Positions 23,548 to 34,563 of a DNA stretch of 64,000 nucleotides are shown here, in pieces; positions within the stretch are counted from its first letter, which is position 1; every line of letters starts with the position of its first letter. The notes beneath the pieces were generated by a model that did not search any database, was not told the DNA's origin, and saw only the letters and a program-made list of their open reading frames with translations. This stretch comes from Dentipellis sp. KUC8613 (lineage: Eukaryota; Basidiomycota; Agaricomycetes; Russulales; Hericiaceae). The position numbers and the translations under genes were made by a program. Location of the stretch: NCBI GenBank assembly GCA_002286715.1, contig NSJX01000059.1, positions 89,200-153,199 on the forward strand, read 5' to 3'.

Positions 23548-25233
23548 AGATATGGCGCGCCCAAAAGCCACAGCCCTTATGTAATCCAACCTCGTCGTCG
23601 TCGTCGACGCGCTACTGCTCGACAACATCAGTATGATATACTTTATAGCTCTCTGGGATGCATAGGAGATGGTCTTTGCTTGCATCCCCTGAAATTTATT
23701 TCTTGATTGAAGCATTTTTCGGCAACTTATAAGCCAATTTTTTTGAAGTCTCCCAATCGACTCCTTTCGACTTCCGGGCCTCTCGGGTGAATTTTCGCAT
23801 TTGGACTTCAGGACATTTGGCGGGGTCATGTGATGTTTATGTAATACACACGTGATTGTCCACGTGCCTTCCTTGAGCTCAGAGAATGCTTGAAAGCACG
23901 ATAAAGGTAAAATTTCAGCTTCAAGAAAGCATTGGAGTCTGTGGATATAAAGAGCAGACTTTCCTTATTTAATTTTGGCATTTTTTGAAGTCAAAGCGAG
24001 CGGAGTGACTCGTGCTGCGGCGATGCTGCATCACCGTGTTCAGAGCGAGTGTGTACAGTACTACACAGCAAACACAATATATTGCATTAAGAGTGAGGTC
24101 AACAAGAAGGTCGATGGCCTAGCGGCAAGTGTCCCTGTCTGAAATTTTGTTTTTATGAAGGTGACTGGGTTCGATCCTCACGGTGAGCATATTCTCTGTC
24201 ATATGTCCCCGATGTCTTTGTGACTATTTTGTTGAGTTCTTCATCTGGAACATGCATTATTTTGCTTATTACACCTCCCTTTTGGATCGTCTATCTTTCC
24301 CCCCCCCCTCTGATCCCCCGCAAACCACAGGAAGGGTGTCATGCCTGAGCAAATTGGCGGGTTCCCACGCCTGCACAGCCACATTACGTAAACGTGTGGC
24401 TGTGCAGGCGTGGGAACCCGCCAATTTGCTTGGGCATGACACCCTTCCTGTGGTTTGCGGGGGATCAGAGGGGGGGGGGGGGAAAGATAGACAATCCAAA
24501 AGGGAGGTGTAATAAGCAAAATAATGCATGTTCCAAATAAAGAGCTCAACAAAATAGTCACAAAGACATCGGAGACATATGACAGAGAATATGCTCACCG
24601 TGAGGATCGAACTCAGCCACCTTCGTGAAAACAAAATTGCAGACAGGGACACTTGCCGCTAGGCCATCAACCTTCATGTTGACCTCACTCTAAATGCAAT
24701 ATATCGTGTTTGCTGTGTAGTACTGTACACACTCGCTCTGAGCACGGTGATGCAGCATCACCGCAACATGAGTCACTTCGCTCGCTCCGACTCTGAAAGA
24801 TGCCAAAATTGAATAAGGAAAGTCTGCTCTTTATGTCCACAGACTCCAATGATTTTTTGAAGCTGAAATTTTACCTTTATCGTGCTTTCAAGCATTCTCT
24901 GAGCTCGAGGAAGGCACATGTACTGTCACATGTGTATTACGTAAACATCACATGACCCCGCCAAATATCCTGAAGTCCAAATGCGAAAATTCACCCGAGA
25001 GGCCCGGAAGTCGAAAGGAGTCGATTGGGAGACTTCGAAAAAATCAGCTTATAAGTTACCGGAAAATGCTTCAATCAAGAAATAAATTTCAGGCAATGCA
25101 AGCAAAGACCATCTCCTATGCATCCCAGAGAGCTTTATAGTATATCATACTGATGTTGTTGAGCAGTAGCATGTCAACAACGACGAGGAGGTTGGATTAC
25201 ATAAGGGGTGTGGCTTTTGGGCGCACCATATCT
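23548..25233. mobile_element. D: 1686-bp fold-back element, nearly perfect palindrome
   Basis: The two halves are inverted copies of about 840 bp meeting at 24390/24391, with centre GCCACATTACGTAAACGTGT. Ends are AGATATGGCGCGCCC and its inverse (one mismatch). TA flanks both sides (23546-23547 and 25234-25235). The A1 copy has a single TA at 7533-7534 at the same point, a true empty site, so TA is the target. TA targeting fits Tc1/mariner-type or related MITEs. Each half has a tRNA-like sequence. No transposase ORF is found. Confidence 0.88.
24113..24186 (+). other. tRNA-like Pol III promoter sequence in element D, left arm
   Basis: A-box-like TGGCCTAGCGG and B-box-like GGTTCGATCC lie about 50 bp apart. 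A fold into a functional tRNA with seven acceptor pairs is not convincing. An inverted copy, with B box read as GAGTTCGATCC, is in the right arm near 24600-24665. Similar boxes occur in the 884-bp element (44726) and in the repeats at 63.5-63.8 kb, so this is probably a SINE-type or tRNA-derived module. Confidence 0.55.
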
Positions 25234-25642
25234 TACACCCTTGCTTGCGGGGAGGGTTAAATAAGTGATTTCTTGATCCATAAGTATCATGCATGCGTGT
25301 GATTTATGCCTTAAATTCGCAGGGGTGGACATAGATATGTCAATGATTTCTTGGTCACCGGAGTGAGCGACACAATGAGCAATATCATGCCAGGCACGAG
25401 CAGATTCAAATGCATGGCATACAAATGTATTACACAGCCACGTAGACAAAGAGGGTGTGGGAAGGGGTTCTAACAAGGGCTGAAAGAAAAGCAATCTGAC
25501 TTGCCACTGTGCCAGTGGTGTGACACCAATGGTGTACTCTCGAAGAGCATGAGCACGTGCGTCGACACATCTAGGGTTACAGCACTTTCCGACGGTCAGG
25601 GTTACAAATTCCGACATGGGAACACCCTTGCAAGCAAGGGAA

Positions 25643-25844
25643 CCAGGCTCTTCCCCAGTGGCCCAGCCGCTCCCGAGAGGTAGAGCGGGCGACTTACGAG
25701 CTCGAGGGCAAGCAAGGGGTAGACTTATGTTTTGTGCCAGCCACTGTAGAGTTAGCGGGTAGAGTTTCGAGTTCTTTTTATGATAACTAATCAGCAACCT
25801 TGTTAGTCGTTCTACCTCTCAGAAGCAGCTGGGGAAGAGCCTGG
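25643..25844. mobile_element. E: 202-bp MITE
   Basis: Terminal inverted repeats are CCAGGCTCTTCCCCAG and CTGGGGAAGAGCCTGG (16 bp, perfect), with a second inner pair GAGAGGTAG/CTACCTCTC. AA lies outside both ends, a possible 2-bp target duplication. Too short to encode anything. It abuts the right end of A2. Confidence 0.75.
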
Positions 25845-26007
25845 AACATCACCATACGGTTGCTATGGGTCCCAGGCTGCCTATTGCGAGAGGTAGAAAA
25901 GAACACTCAAATCTCATAGGTGCTTGTTTCCACTGCATTAGAAGTGAATAAATCAGGTATTTAGTGTGTATAAACTGTATGAAACGGCAGTCACACATGT
26001 CGCACGT

Positions 26008-26269
26008 TGGGGTGGGGGAATCTGCCTAAGACGCCCGCAGAGACGACTCGCACCCGCAAGGAGCTGAGACCCAACGCTCTAGCAGCGCGCTGGGATGATG
26101 ATGATGATGACACGAACCGACTCTAGCTACGAACACGACTCTGACCTCTGCACTGGCTGACTAAGCCTCGGAACTCTCCGTCGGCGCCCCCCGAACCCTC
26201 CTGCATGCCCCCTGGCACCCCTCCTGCTCTCCCTGCTGAGTCCTCGGAGTGGGGAGAGTCCCCACTCCA
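26008..26269 (-). mobile_element. LTR, family 3 (262 bp), 3' LTR of the retroelement
   Basis: On the minus strand it starts TGGAGTGGGGACTCTCCCCA and ends TTCCCCCACCCCA, i.e. TG...CA with matching inverted ends. ACGT follows it (26004-26007). Upstream on the minus strand lies the retroelement's coding tail and a T/G-rich stretch ending GGGGGCACA. It is almost identical to the LTR at 44085-45235 once the insertion there is removed. The differences I see are three CpG transitions and one CAT repeat unit. Confidence 0.82.
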
Positions 26270-26309
26270 TGTGCCCCCAAAAAACAAAGCGGCGTCCGTG
26301 CCGCATCTG

Positions 26310-26611
26310 CTATCGCCGCCGCAACCTCTGAGCCCATGGTCCTCCCTGCTCCCCATGATCCTGCTGCAACCCTTCCAACTCCTCAACCAACGTCTCCGGC
26401 CTCTCCTCCACCTCCTCATCGAGCCCGCCCTCCGACTCGCCTCCTAAGTCATCCTCCGACTTGTCGTTCCACTCGCCTCCCAACTCCTCCTCACTGTCCA
26501 ACTCGCTTGCCTCTGGTCTCCCTGGATCGTCAGAACATGCAATGTGCGGTTCTGCCCTCGAAACCTCGTTTGGGACTGCGCTGGACGCGTTGTCGGCTTG
26601 TGGGCGTCCCT
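26310..26611 (-). pseudogene. Retroelement polyprotein, acidic C-terminal tail (fragment)
   Basis: On the minus strand, an open frame rich in E, D and G (SELDSEEELGGEWNDKSED and similar) ends at a stop near 26310, followed by the 3' LTR. It sits in the same orientation as the integrase fragment at 29897-30517 and is separated from it by element W2. Joining across W2 would need a one-base frame change by my reading, so this part is probably decayed. That it belongs to the polyprotein is inference from position. Confidence 0.5.
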
Positions 26612-26979
26612 CATCAGGAAAAATAAGAATTTATATAGCCACCACTATGGTTATGTATACTATGAGTCCTATCAATCAGGTGAGTCAGCTATAGAATGCT
26701 CCATAGCAGCCATAGCAGCCATAGCCAAGGTGGATGACTTCATAACAGCCATAGGCTATACAACATAAGTCAAGATTCTATAGCCCTGTATAGTTGCCAG
26801 CATAGACTATGCAGTCTATGAGACCACCATAAGCTATAAACTTCCCAGAGATCTTATCCTAGACATATGCAGCCAACTAGAATTTATTCATAGTATTGAA
26901 AGAACAAGGTACACTAATATATGTCCCTGTGCTCTTACAAGGATGTATGTACATAACATGTATGCAAATAACAAGAGCA

Positions 26980-28400
26980 CGCCACTGTAGAGCACCCAGA
27001 TGCAAATCCGTGACAGCACAGCCACAGATGTGACGGCGCGATGACGAGATCGCGGACGGCGCCAACTGGAGGATGCAGGTGCTGGGCAGAGGGGGTGCCG
27101 ATGCCGGGAAGAGGGTGCGCGGGCTCGGGCAGGCGGGTGGCAGCGCGGACGAGCGTGCACATAGCGTGCGTCAACGCCGAGCGTACGGACGGATAGGCGC
27201 ATCGACGCTGCGGATGGAGGCAGCGCAACAGCGCGAGCAGGCGCGCGAAGTCGTGGGCGCGACGACGATGGCGCAACGATGGCGCGCGACGGCGCGAGGG
27301 GCGCTAAGGCGCGCGAGGGGCACGACGACGGCGCTACGACGGCACGAGGCGCGCAAACGAGGGCGATGAGGAGGGCGCGTGTGGAGGCGAGCGCGCGTGA
27401 GTGGGCAAAGAAGGGTGGGCGCGGGCACGAGAGGCGGGGGAGGGCGCGGACACGAGAGGCGGGGGGAGGTCGCGCGAAGATGGATGTCGCGCTGAGGTCG
27501 CGGTAAGGGCGTTGTCGTCGTCAGTCCACGCAGAACGTGCAGCAGGTGCAATGTACTTACCTGGCACCGTTCTCCCATCCCCCCGCGGTCTCCATGGCGA
27601 TGGTGTTGTGGTCGTGTGTGTGCGTGCGTGGTACTGCTGATAGGTCAGCCGGATGCGTGCATGCGTGCATGTTGAGCACGCTGGAGGAAGGGAGGAAGGG
27701 AGCGAGGGAGGGGATGAGGGAGAGCACAGGTCGGCGGATGGGCGCGAAAGGACACTAAAGAGCACGCTGAGGGCGCGAGACAGCGCGCCAGCGTAGAGCG
27801 CGCGCCAGCGCATGCACGCAGGCGCGGGACGGAAGGCGCTAGCCGTGGATCGCGGGCTCGAGTATCGCGGGCAGAGCGAAGCCGGCGCAGAGAGAACAGC
27901 GCAGAGGGTGCGTGGGCGGAGGTGAAGCAGTGGAGCAGGGCGCAGGCGACAACGTGCGGGCGCTGACGCAGATGCTAGGGAGACGTGCGTAGGGCGCGCA
28001 TTTGAGCCATAGGCGAGCGGGAAGGCGCCGCAGGGAGAACGACGCCAGGGGTGTCGCGAGACTGAGGAGAGAGGGCGGCGTTAGTAGTCGGGGGTGCTGC
28101 GACACGCTGAGCGTGTTGCTAAAGCGACGCACCTTCGATCGCGGCGGTCGCTGACATCCTACTTTGCCCTCGACATCTCCATGACGACGGCCTCGTTTAC
28201 TTTGCGGGGCGTGTGTGGTAGTACGGGCGACGTGCGGCGGAGGGAGGGGGGTCGAGTTGGGGCTGAGAGCGTGTTGAGGATGAGGAGGGACATAGTCGCG
28301 TTTCCAGTGGCGTCGGCGTCGGCAGTTGCCGCGTGCCGTTCCTCGAATGCTCGAGACCCTCGTCGAGAGCGCAATAAAATAGATTAAATCGTGGTTAAAA
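26980..28400. repeat. G-rich block of W2
   Basis: GC-rich, purine-biased sequence with GCGCGAGGGGC-type units. ORFs on both strands are low-complexity. From 27840 to 28400 the sequence is less repetitive, but I recognise no protein in it. Confidence 0.6.
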
Positions 28401-29689
28401 TTGTGCGATAGTAAGACAGTGAAGATGTACATTGTGTGTAAGTTTCACGATAAACAGTGAATATAGTCACCCACAATGATCAGATTAGTGTCTTGAATTA
28501 AGAGTCAGTCATCCTTTCCTGTCTTTGGACGACGCGACTTACACAAAACATAGCGCGTTGACGTTCATTGTGCCTTGTATCACTCGAAACTCAATCAATT
28601 TCTTCTTAAATCTTCAGGTAGGCTCCTTATACTCTCGTATGCTTCCTCTAATAATATTGTATTTCACCAAAATGTATTTCATGCTGTATATTCGATTCGA
28701 CGGCAGACCGCGCGCCACACGGATATCGCCGACGCGGGCGCTGGTCCGTGCGCATCGCGGGCGCTTGCTGCCACCTCATCAGCACGACGCGTCGTGCTCT
28801 TTCCCTCTTCCCTCCTTCCTCTTCCCTCCTTCTCTCTCCCTTTCCCCACTTCGCACCTCCCTCAACGCTCCGTATGGCACCACGGTCCTCGTTTGCTCCC
28901 TCGCACATCCGCACACTTGCCCCCACGCGCCCAGTCTCAATACCCGCGCTCTCATCGACGCCTAGCCCGCTTCCCCACTCGCTCGCTCTGCGCTCGAGCC
29001 ATCGCGCTTGGTACGTGTCCCGCCCGATCGCCCGTGTCCGCTCGCTGATCACGTCTGCCCTCGTCGCATCCGCCATCGTCACGTCCGCCTACTCTGCGCT
29101 CGCCTGTCCACGCTGGCATCATTTCAATTGCCGGTGCGTGCGTTCTAGCTTACGCGCGCCTCCGCTTGCTCGCACTTGGTAAGTGCCCTAGCTCTACCTG
29201 CACTTACAATGTCTGTTCCTCAGGCTCCCTTGGCCATATACATTGATCATGTATGTTCTCTTTCCTCTTGTTTGTTATTGTGGTTGCTGATATTCTTGCA
29301 GGTTATCTTATGCTAGGAGAATGCTTTCTTGTGGCATGTGCTGGATATTGTATATGGTGTGTATCTTTTTCTTTTATTCTTGATATAATTGCTGATATTT
29401 CTGCAGGGCATCTTTTATGGTGTGATGTTGGAGTTGGGTGTAATGGAGGGCTTCTTTGTCAGTATATATATTGTGTAGTGATATAACATACTGTCTTTTG
29501 AAATATGATTTGTCTTTATTACCATGGCTGGGTCAAATGTAAATGAATGAAATTATTTCTATCATTTGAATCTACAATTACTTGATAGTTGTATGAAGTA
29601 TATGTGTGATATATTGACCTTATAGGTCCTGTAGCCTCCAGGCTTTATGAAGCAGTGATAGTAGTGATAGCAAGGTACATATGTACATA

Positions 29690-29790
29690 GTAGGGTACCT
29701 TCTTCCATAGCAGTCATAGCAGGGTACCTTATTCCATAGTAGCCATAGCAGGGTACCTTATTCCATAGCAGCCATAGCACTATCATAGAG
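29690..29790 (+). repeat. Subterminal 31-bp tandem array of W2
   Basis: Three units of GGGTACCTTATTCCATAGCA followed by GCCATAGCA. They are the inverse of the array at 960-1070. KpnI-like GGTACC cores are conserved. Confidence 0.75.
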
Positions 29791-29896
29791 GGAGGGGTAA
29801 ATCTATAGCTACGAAAGATGGATACCTTGCTATGGCCCTATCAGGGTTATGTATACTATGTAGAGCTATATAGTAAGGGTTATTTTTCCTGATGCT

Positions 29897-30517
29897 CGTG
29901 GAAATCCGTTGCGCACGGCAAGCACGGCGGTCCGAGGCGAGGTCGAGGCTCTCGATGGCCTCCCGTCGTTGCAAAGCGGCGAGGAAGGCTGCTTGGTCCT
30001 GTTCCAGCTTGGTGCCGGGTCGGGTGCTGAAAGCGCACAGCCGACGTGCATGGTAATCACCGTCCACTGGCGCGCCGTCGAGAGTCTCCAAGCGATATGA
30101 ATTGCGGAGGCGGTTTGCAATCCGGTAAGGCGTGGACCATTTTGGTAGGAGTTTGCGTTCCGTGCTGAAGGTGTAGTCCAAATCACTACGATATACCTGA
30201 ACGAGCTGACCTTTGGTAAAGATGCGTTCGCCTGTAGTACGTGCCACTCTGCGATCGGACTCGGCCTTGCGATTGATGGTGTGCTGCATGGCGGCCGAAT
30301 ATCCATCCAAGCATTGTTGCATGGTGTACGCCATGTGGACTGCGGCATCAACAGCCTTGGTGGGAGCAGATGCCGTTGCGGCTGAGGAATGGGGCGTGTT
30401 GACAGCGATGCTGAAGAGGAGTTCTTTCAGGGAGAACTTGAGGGCTGGTAGGATGCGCAGGTTGAGGGCACGGATGGCTTCGTCGAGGAAATCGGGCCAG
30501 TGACGGGGAAGTGTGGC
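29897..30517 (-). pseudogene. Retroelement integrase C-terminal part (fragment)
   Basis: The continuation of the integrase beyond the solo LTR at 30518-31049: HWPDFLDEAIRALNLRILPA, then a long helix and a beta-rich GQLVQVYRSDLDYTF...LPKWSTPYRI segment typical of Ty3/Gypsy integrase C-terminal regions. Removing the solo LTR with one copy of its target duplication leaves the reading frame with 31051-33152 continuous, direct evidence that this was one ORF. On the far side it is cut by W2. Confidence 0.85.
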
Positions 30518-31049
30518 TGTTATGACCCAGAGCGAGCACATGACCCTGCTGGATAAGGGTTATCAAGGGCTTATCAGGGCTTACAAAGGACAGTTATTTT
30601 CGCTTATCTTATTGGTCTAGGCCCATGACATCACCAGTCTAGACTTATGACATCACAAGTCTAGACCTATGACATCATACTTCTTGGGCTATTCATAGCA
30701 TTCACTACTGTACACTATGATGGACACTGACGTGCACTGGTGTGCACTACTGTACACTATTTGCTTACTCATTGTACACTGTTGTGCACTGATGGATTAC
30801 TCATCCAAGTACTATATTTAGTTTACTAGTATATAAGCAGGGCAGTAGGCTACAGTAGTCCTTACGCTTAGTCTCCTAAGTTGTTGTCTACTTCTAAGTA
30901 GACCTACCCAACAACTCTCGAATCCTACTGCTTATCATGTGACCTTCATCCTCGTGTGTGTCTTCTCAGACAACCACTCTGTCCCAGGGTCATTATCCTT
31001 GAGGGGTTGTTCGGGTAGAGGCCCAAGCCAAGCGGGCTTGGTCCGAACA
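30518..31049 (+). mobile_element. Solo LTR, family 2 (532 bp)
   Basis: It starts TGTTATGACCCAGAGCGAGC and ends GGCTTGGTCCGAACA (TGTT/AACA ends). GTGGC flanks both sides (30513-30517 and 31050-31054), a perfect 5-bp target duplication. It interrupts the integrase ORF of a different retroelement. It is longer than its sister at 45777-46286 by 22 bp, one unit of a tandem CATGACATCA-type repeat near 30610-30670. Confidence 0.93.
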
Positions 31050-31050
31050 G

Positions 31051-33155
31051 TGGCCCAGTCGGGGGTGCTGTAGTCGTCCTCGCCCAGATCAGGTGCACAG
31101 AGGCGTTTAAGAATGTGCAAAAGGATTTTATTCGTACCTTCCACTAGCCCGTTGACCCACGGCGAGTAAGCAGCTACAACATGTGTTGAACAACCCCAAG
31201 ATTGGCAAAAGTCTTGCACCTGTGCATCATTGAAATGGCGGCTGCCGTCGGACATGAACACTTCCGGGGGAAGAAACCCGCCGAAAATGCGAGATAGACC
31301 GTCTACGGTCGTTTTGGCGCTGCCTGCCGTCTTGTACTTGAAGGCCCAAATGTGCTGCGAGAAGGTATCGAGGTAGACTCCCAGAGTGTGAAAGCCGCCT
31401 TTCCCCGGGGGCATTGATAAGTAGTCGCCGACCAGAAGCTCGAACGGGTGGCGGCGGGTGATGGGTTCCAGAAGGGAATGAAGGTGCATTGCACCAAAGT
31501 TCTTGCAACGGGGACAGGTTGATATTGCGTGCATGATGGAGGCATCAAGGTCAGGGCTGCAGATGCGGTCGACTAATGCAATCTTGATTGCGTCACATCC
31601 CCAGTGACCGCCGTTTGTGTGTTGGGTAAACGCGAGCTGTTGTGCTTCCGCGTGGTTGACACATTTGACGCGAGGTCGAGCGTGGGCTTTCGTGCCCCCA
31701 TGCAGGCACCATAGCTTACCGTCCTCAATGAGGTAATTAGCTGCACGGTGGTGTGCATGTTTGCGGTCACAGACGCTCGCTGTTGGATCGATAGCTCCTG
31801 TGAGCGCGTCCAGAACCTGGGTGAACAGAGGCTCGGCCTGCAAGCGCAACCGCAGATTAGCCGCGGCAGGTGAGGATGTTACGCTTACTGCGAAGAGGTC
31901 GTGGACCAGTCCTCCGGTGGTTTCCCAATCCTTGCTGACGGTCCATTCACTGCCATCCCCTTCGATTCTTGGCAAACCTTCCCACATGCAGCTCATTCTG
32001 TCTGCGACAACGTTGTACTTGCCAGGCACATGCCAAACATCAATGATCTGATGGGCGAGAATGCCATCACGCCAGCGTGCATGCACATGACTGGGATGCT
32101 CGCTCAATAAAACATTGCGCAGCGCCTGACAATCTGTCTCCACTTCGACCGGAAAGCCGTAAATGGTGTCAGAGAACTTGTCTAGCGCAAATTTCAGGGC
32201 CGCAAATTCAAGAAGGAATGGCTTATACTTAGCTTCGGATGCCGATGTGCGTTTGGATGCGAAGGCAATGGGATGGCGTTTGGTGATCGCCTTCCCACTG
32301 GGTGCAGTGCTTGTGAAGCGTTGCGCGAGGATGCCTGCAAACCCTTCCTGACACCCGTTGGTTGTGACGATGAATGGCATCCCATCCCACTTAGGTCCCC
32401 GTAGCACCAGTTCCAAGGTAAGCGCGGTCTTGAGGTCCAGGAATGCCTTGGTGTGTTTCTGCATCCAGTGAGCGGCGAGAGAGTATGCTTGCATGATTCT
32501 ACGATATGTTGACTTTGAGCAACCCACTGGTAGGTCGACGCCAAGCAGCAAGTCGCGTAATGGGCCTTCGATACAGACGTAGTTACGAATGAGGTCGCGG
32601 AAATGTCCCGTGAGTCCCAAGAACGAAACCAGGTTTAAAGCTGTCGGCGGTTGAGCCCACTCGACGATTGCAGTCAGTTTGGACAAATCCAGGAGAACAC
32701 CATTTGGACTGATGCGGCCGCCTGCGAAGATGGCTTCTGTCATGAAGAAACTGGACTTCTTTGCCGGGAGAGACAGACGCCATTCTCGGACACGATCAAA
32801 GATGATACAGAGTTTACGGAGCATTTCGTCAAAGGTATCAGCCGCCATGCCACCATCGTCGACAAAGAGCTCCATGATACAAGCTGTGAGGAGGTCATGT
32901 AAATTGACTCCGGTAATATGCGCGAAGGTTGAAGGTGCGCCCGTAAGACCAAATGGCATCCTATTGTACCAGAAATACCCACGTCCTTCGACATAGAACG
33001 CGGTGTAGGGCCGCGATTCGAGTTCGACTTCCACGGCATAGAACCCCGATGCAAAATCAAAGACACTGACGTAGCGATGGCCACTCAGGTGCTGTTGTTT
33101 TGCTCGGATGTCGCCCTGCGGCATTGCCGCCACTTGCGTAACCTTGTCACCAGAC
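31051..33155 (-). pseudogene. Ty3/Gypsy-type polyprotein: RT, RNase H, integrase core
   Basis: One open frame on the minus strand, truncated on both sides. The reverse transcriptase starts in mid-domain: YVSVFDFASGFYAVEVE (motif A), MPFGLTGAPSTFAH (motif B) and the FVDD catalytic box. RNase H follows (IAFASKRTSASEAKYKPFLL, ETDCQAL, VWHVPGKYNVVADRMS). The integrase has its HHCC zinc segment (TNGGHWGCDAI...CPRCKNF), then the three catalytic residues in GDYLSM, FMSDGSRHF and GLVEGTNK. The N-terminal part of RT, protease and gag are missing, because the 3.47-kb element lies directly upstream. The motifs are intact, so the decay is structural and recent. It is a genomic retrotransposon remnant, not expressed as a full protein. 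Confidence 0.9.
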
Positions 33156-33229
33156 CCAGTAGACCCTTTATAATGTCTACTGGCTGTTGCCATGTGCAGC
33201 ATTGCAAAAGCCCCGGCAACTGTCGCGCG

Positions 33230-33255
33230 TCAGTTGCCGTAGCCTTTACAATGTG
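33230..33255. repeat. Conserved stem-loop in the 3.47-kb element TIR (approximate)
   Basis: Within the TIR, CGGCAACTG and CAGTTGCCG flank the loop TCGCGCGT. The same stem-loop, unchanged, is in all four TIRs in the window (near 33230, 36545, 48275 and 51625), although the TIRs differ around it. It may be a binding or processing site. Confidence 0.6.
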
Positions 33256-34341
33256 CACATGGCAGGGCAAATTGTAATGGCACACGGGAGCTCACATGAC
33301 CTTTTGCGGGGTCAAAACATACAAAATAAAATAAACATATGGCAGCAGCCACCTCTGCCGCCACCGCTCGCTTACACTGTCCGCCCCCTGCCGCCGCCGC
33401 TCGCCTACGCTGCCCGCCGCTGCCGCTGCCACCGCTCGCTTACGCTGCCTGGCACTGCCTACACCCGCAGTTGCCGCTGCCGCCGCCGCTCGGTTCAGCA
33501 CCCCGCCTGCCGCCACCCCCGCCCCCTCCGCGGCACACAATGCCAGGTGGCACTACCCACCCTCCCACTTGCTTAGCGTCCCCGTCCATGCACAGCACAC
33601 GGGGCCGTTACTCGCTCCTCGGCTGCACGCACCGTTACCGCACGCTCACGCAGCTGCCACCCACACCACGCCCAACCATGCCTACCGCCTGCGAACACTA
33701 CCACCGCACGGTGCCATGTACTGCCCTCGCAGTACGACCGCTCGCGACTGATCGAGACAGCGCACACAGCTGCCCACCCGCATTCACACATTGTCAACCA
33801 CATGCCACCCATGCCCACACCAGCGCACCGGTCAAACAGTGCCGGTGTGCCCGCACAGGCGCAAGCATGCACACGGGCAATCCGCAGATGCCATGCATTC
33901 ATGCCCGCCCGCACACGGGCACCCTCTGTCGCGACCTGTGCCTGCGTCCCCGATGGCATCCAGCAAGCAGCCGCAGTGGACACGCTCGCACACCAACGTG
34001 CGCCAACAACTATCCATGTACGCACCTTTCCTGCATTGCACGCCAGCGCATTGCGACATCACCATGGCAACACTTGCACCATGGCTGTGGACGCCCACGT
34101 TGCATCTGTCCGGATCGCCGGACGAACGCTCTGCGTGGGCGTCGAAACCGAGGGATGGGGACTCGCGTTCCTGGCCGTTCTCACTCAGTGATGGTCTTGA
34201 CGCGGTATTGACATTGATGCGGCGCGTGACAATGGGGAGGGGGAGGGGGAGGTCGAATACGAGGCCGAAAGATGAGAGCAAGGGGGGTAGTAGTGGCGAG
34301 GGGGACGCGGGATGAGGGATAGGAGGATGGGCGGAAGAAGA

Positions 34342-34563
34342 AAGAGCATGCAGACAACAGATGTGCTGGCAAGGCACAGCCTTGCACGTGCATCGGCATT
34401 GGCCGTGCCATAGTGGCTGAACACTGAACGCTCGAGACCCGTGGATTCTCGACTCGGTCTCGGCGCAAGAGCGCCACGTGCTTCGGAACGAAAGCACGGT
34501 GGCTGTGCCTCCTGAGCTGTCCTCGTCAACAAGGGCGTATTGCAGCGCTCCTGAAGGATTCAT
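34342..34563 (-). pseudogene. Possible captured SWIM zinc-finger gene fragment, copy 1
   Basis: A minus-strand ORF starting MNPSGALQYALVDEDSSGGT contains, near residues 58-67, CTCKAVPCQH, i.e. C-x-C-x4-C-x-H, preceded by SRAFSVQPLWHGQ. SWIM domains have C-x-C-x(n)-C-x-H, usually with a longer spacer, and occur in MULE transposases and in Sws1/Shu2 repair proteins. The rest of the ORF is low-complexity. It could be a transposase remnant, a captured host exon or chance. Copy 2 has the same residues at this site. Confidence 0.3.

Larger units (their letters stand above)
23521..25642. mobile_element. A2: second copy of element A, carrying element D
   Basis: The left fragment (23521-23547) matches 7508-7534. 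The right fragment (25236-25642) matches the flanks of A1 and ends GCAAGCAAGGGAAC. The two are separated by the fold-back element D. It shares long stretches with A1, such as the segment around GTCACCGGAGTGAGCGACAC, and shows the uninterrupted centre of A near 25500-25530. No gene is supported. Confidence 0.7.
26612..29894. mobile_element. W2: 3283-bp W-family element
   Basis: Both ends read CATCAGGAAAAATAA in inverted orientation, followed by ATATAGC-type sequence and CTATGG/CCATAG-rich DNA (26640-26880 and 29640-29880). CT flanks both sides (26610-26611 and 29895-29896), a possible 2-bp target duplication. It is inserted in the retroelement coding region. The interior is a G-rich block (26980-28400) and a C-rich block (28790-29180) with AT-rich spacers. 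No transposase is seen. Confidence 0.68.

Noticed and set aside
24113..24186. Functional tRNA gene
   Set aside because: A and B boxes are present, but the acceptor stem and anticodon arm do not fold properly, and the copy sits in a mobile element in inverted duplicate.
30935..31049. Plus/minus coding sequence read through the family-2 LTR (frame ending MKVT)
   Set aside because: The frame simply runs from the integrase into the solo LTR; the same residues appear at 46172-46286 because the LTR is repeated.
33339..34211. 290-codon proline/histidine/cysteine-rich ORF in the 3.47-kb element, conserved in copy 2
   Set aside because: Conservation is explained by the near identity of the whole element. 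Low-complexity start, no zinc-finger spacing that repeats, and an opposite-strand ORF of similar length.
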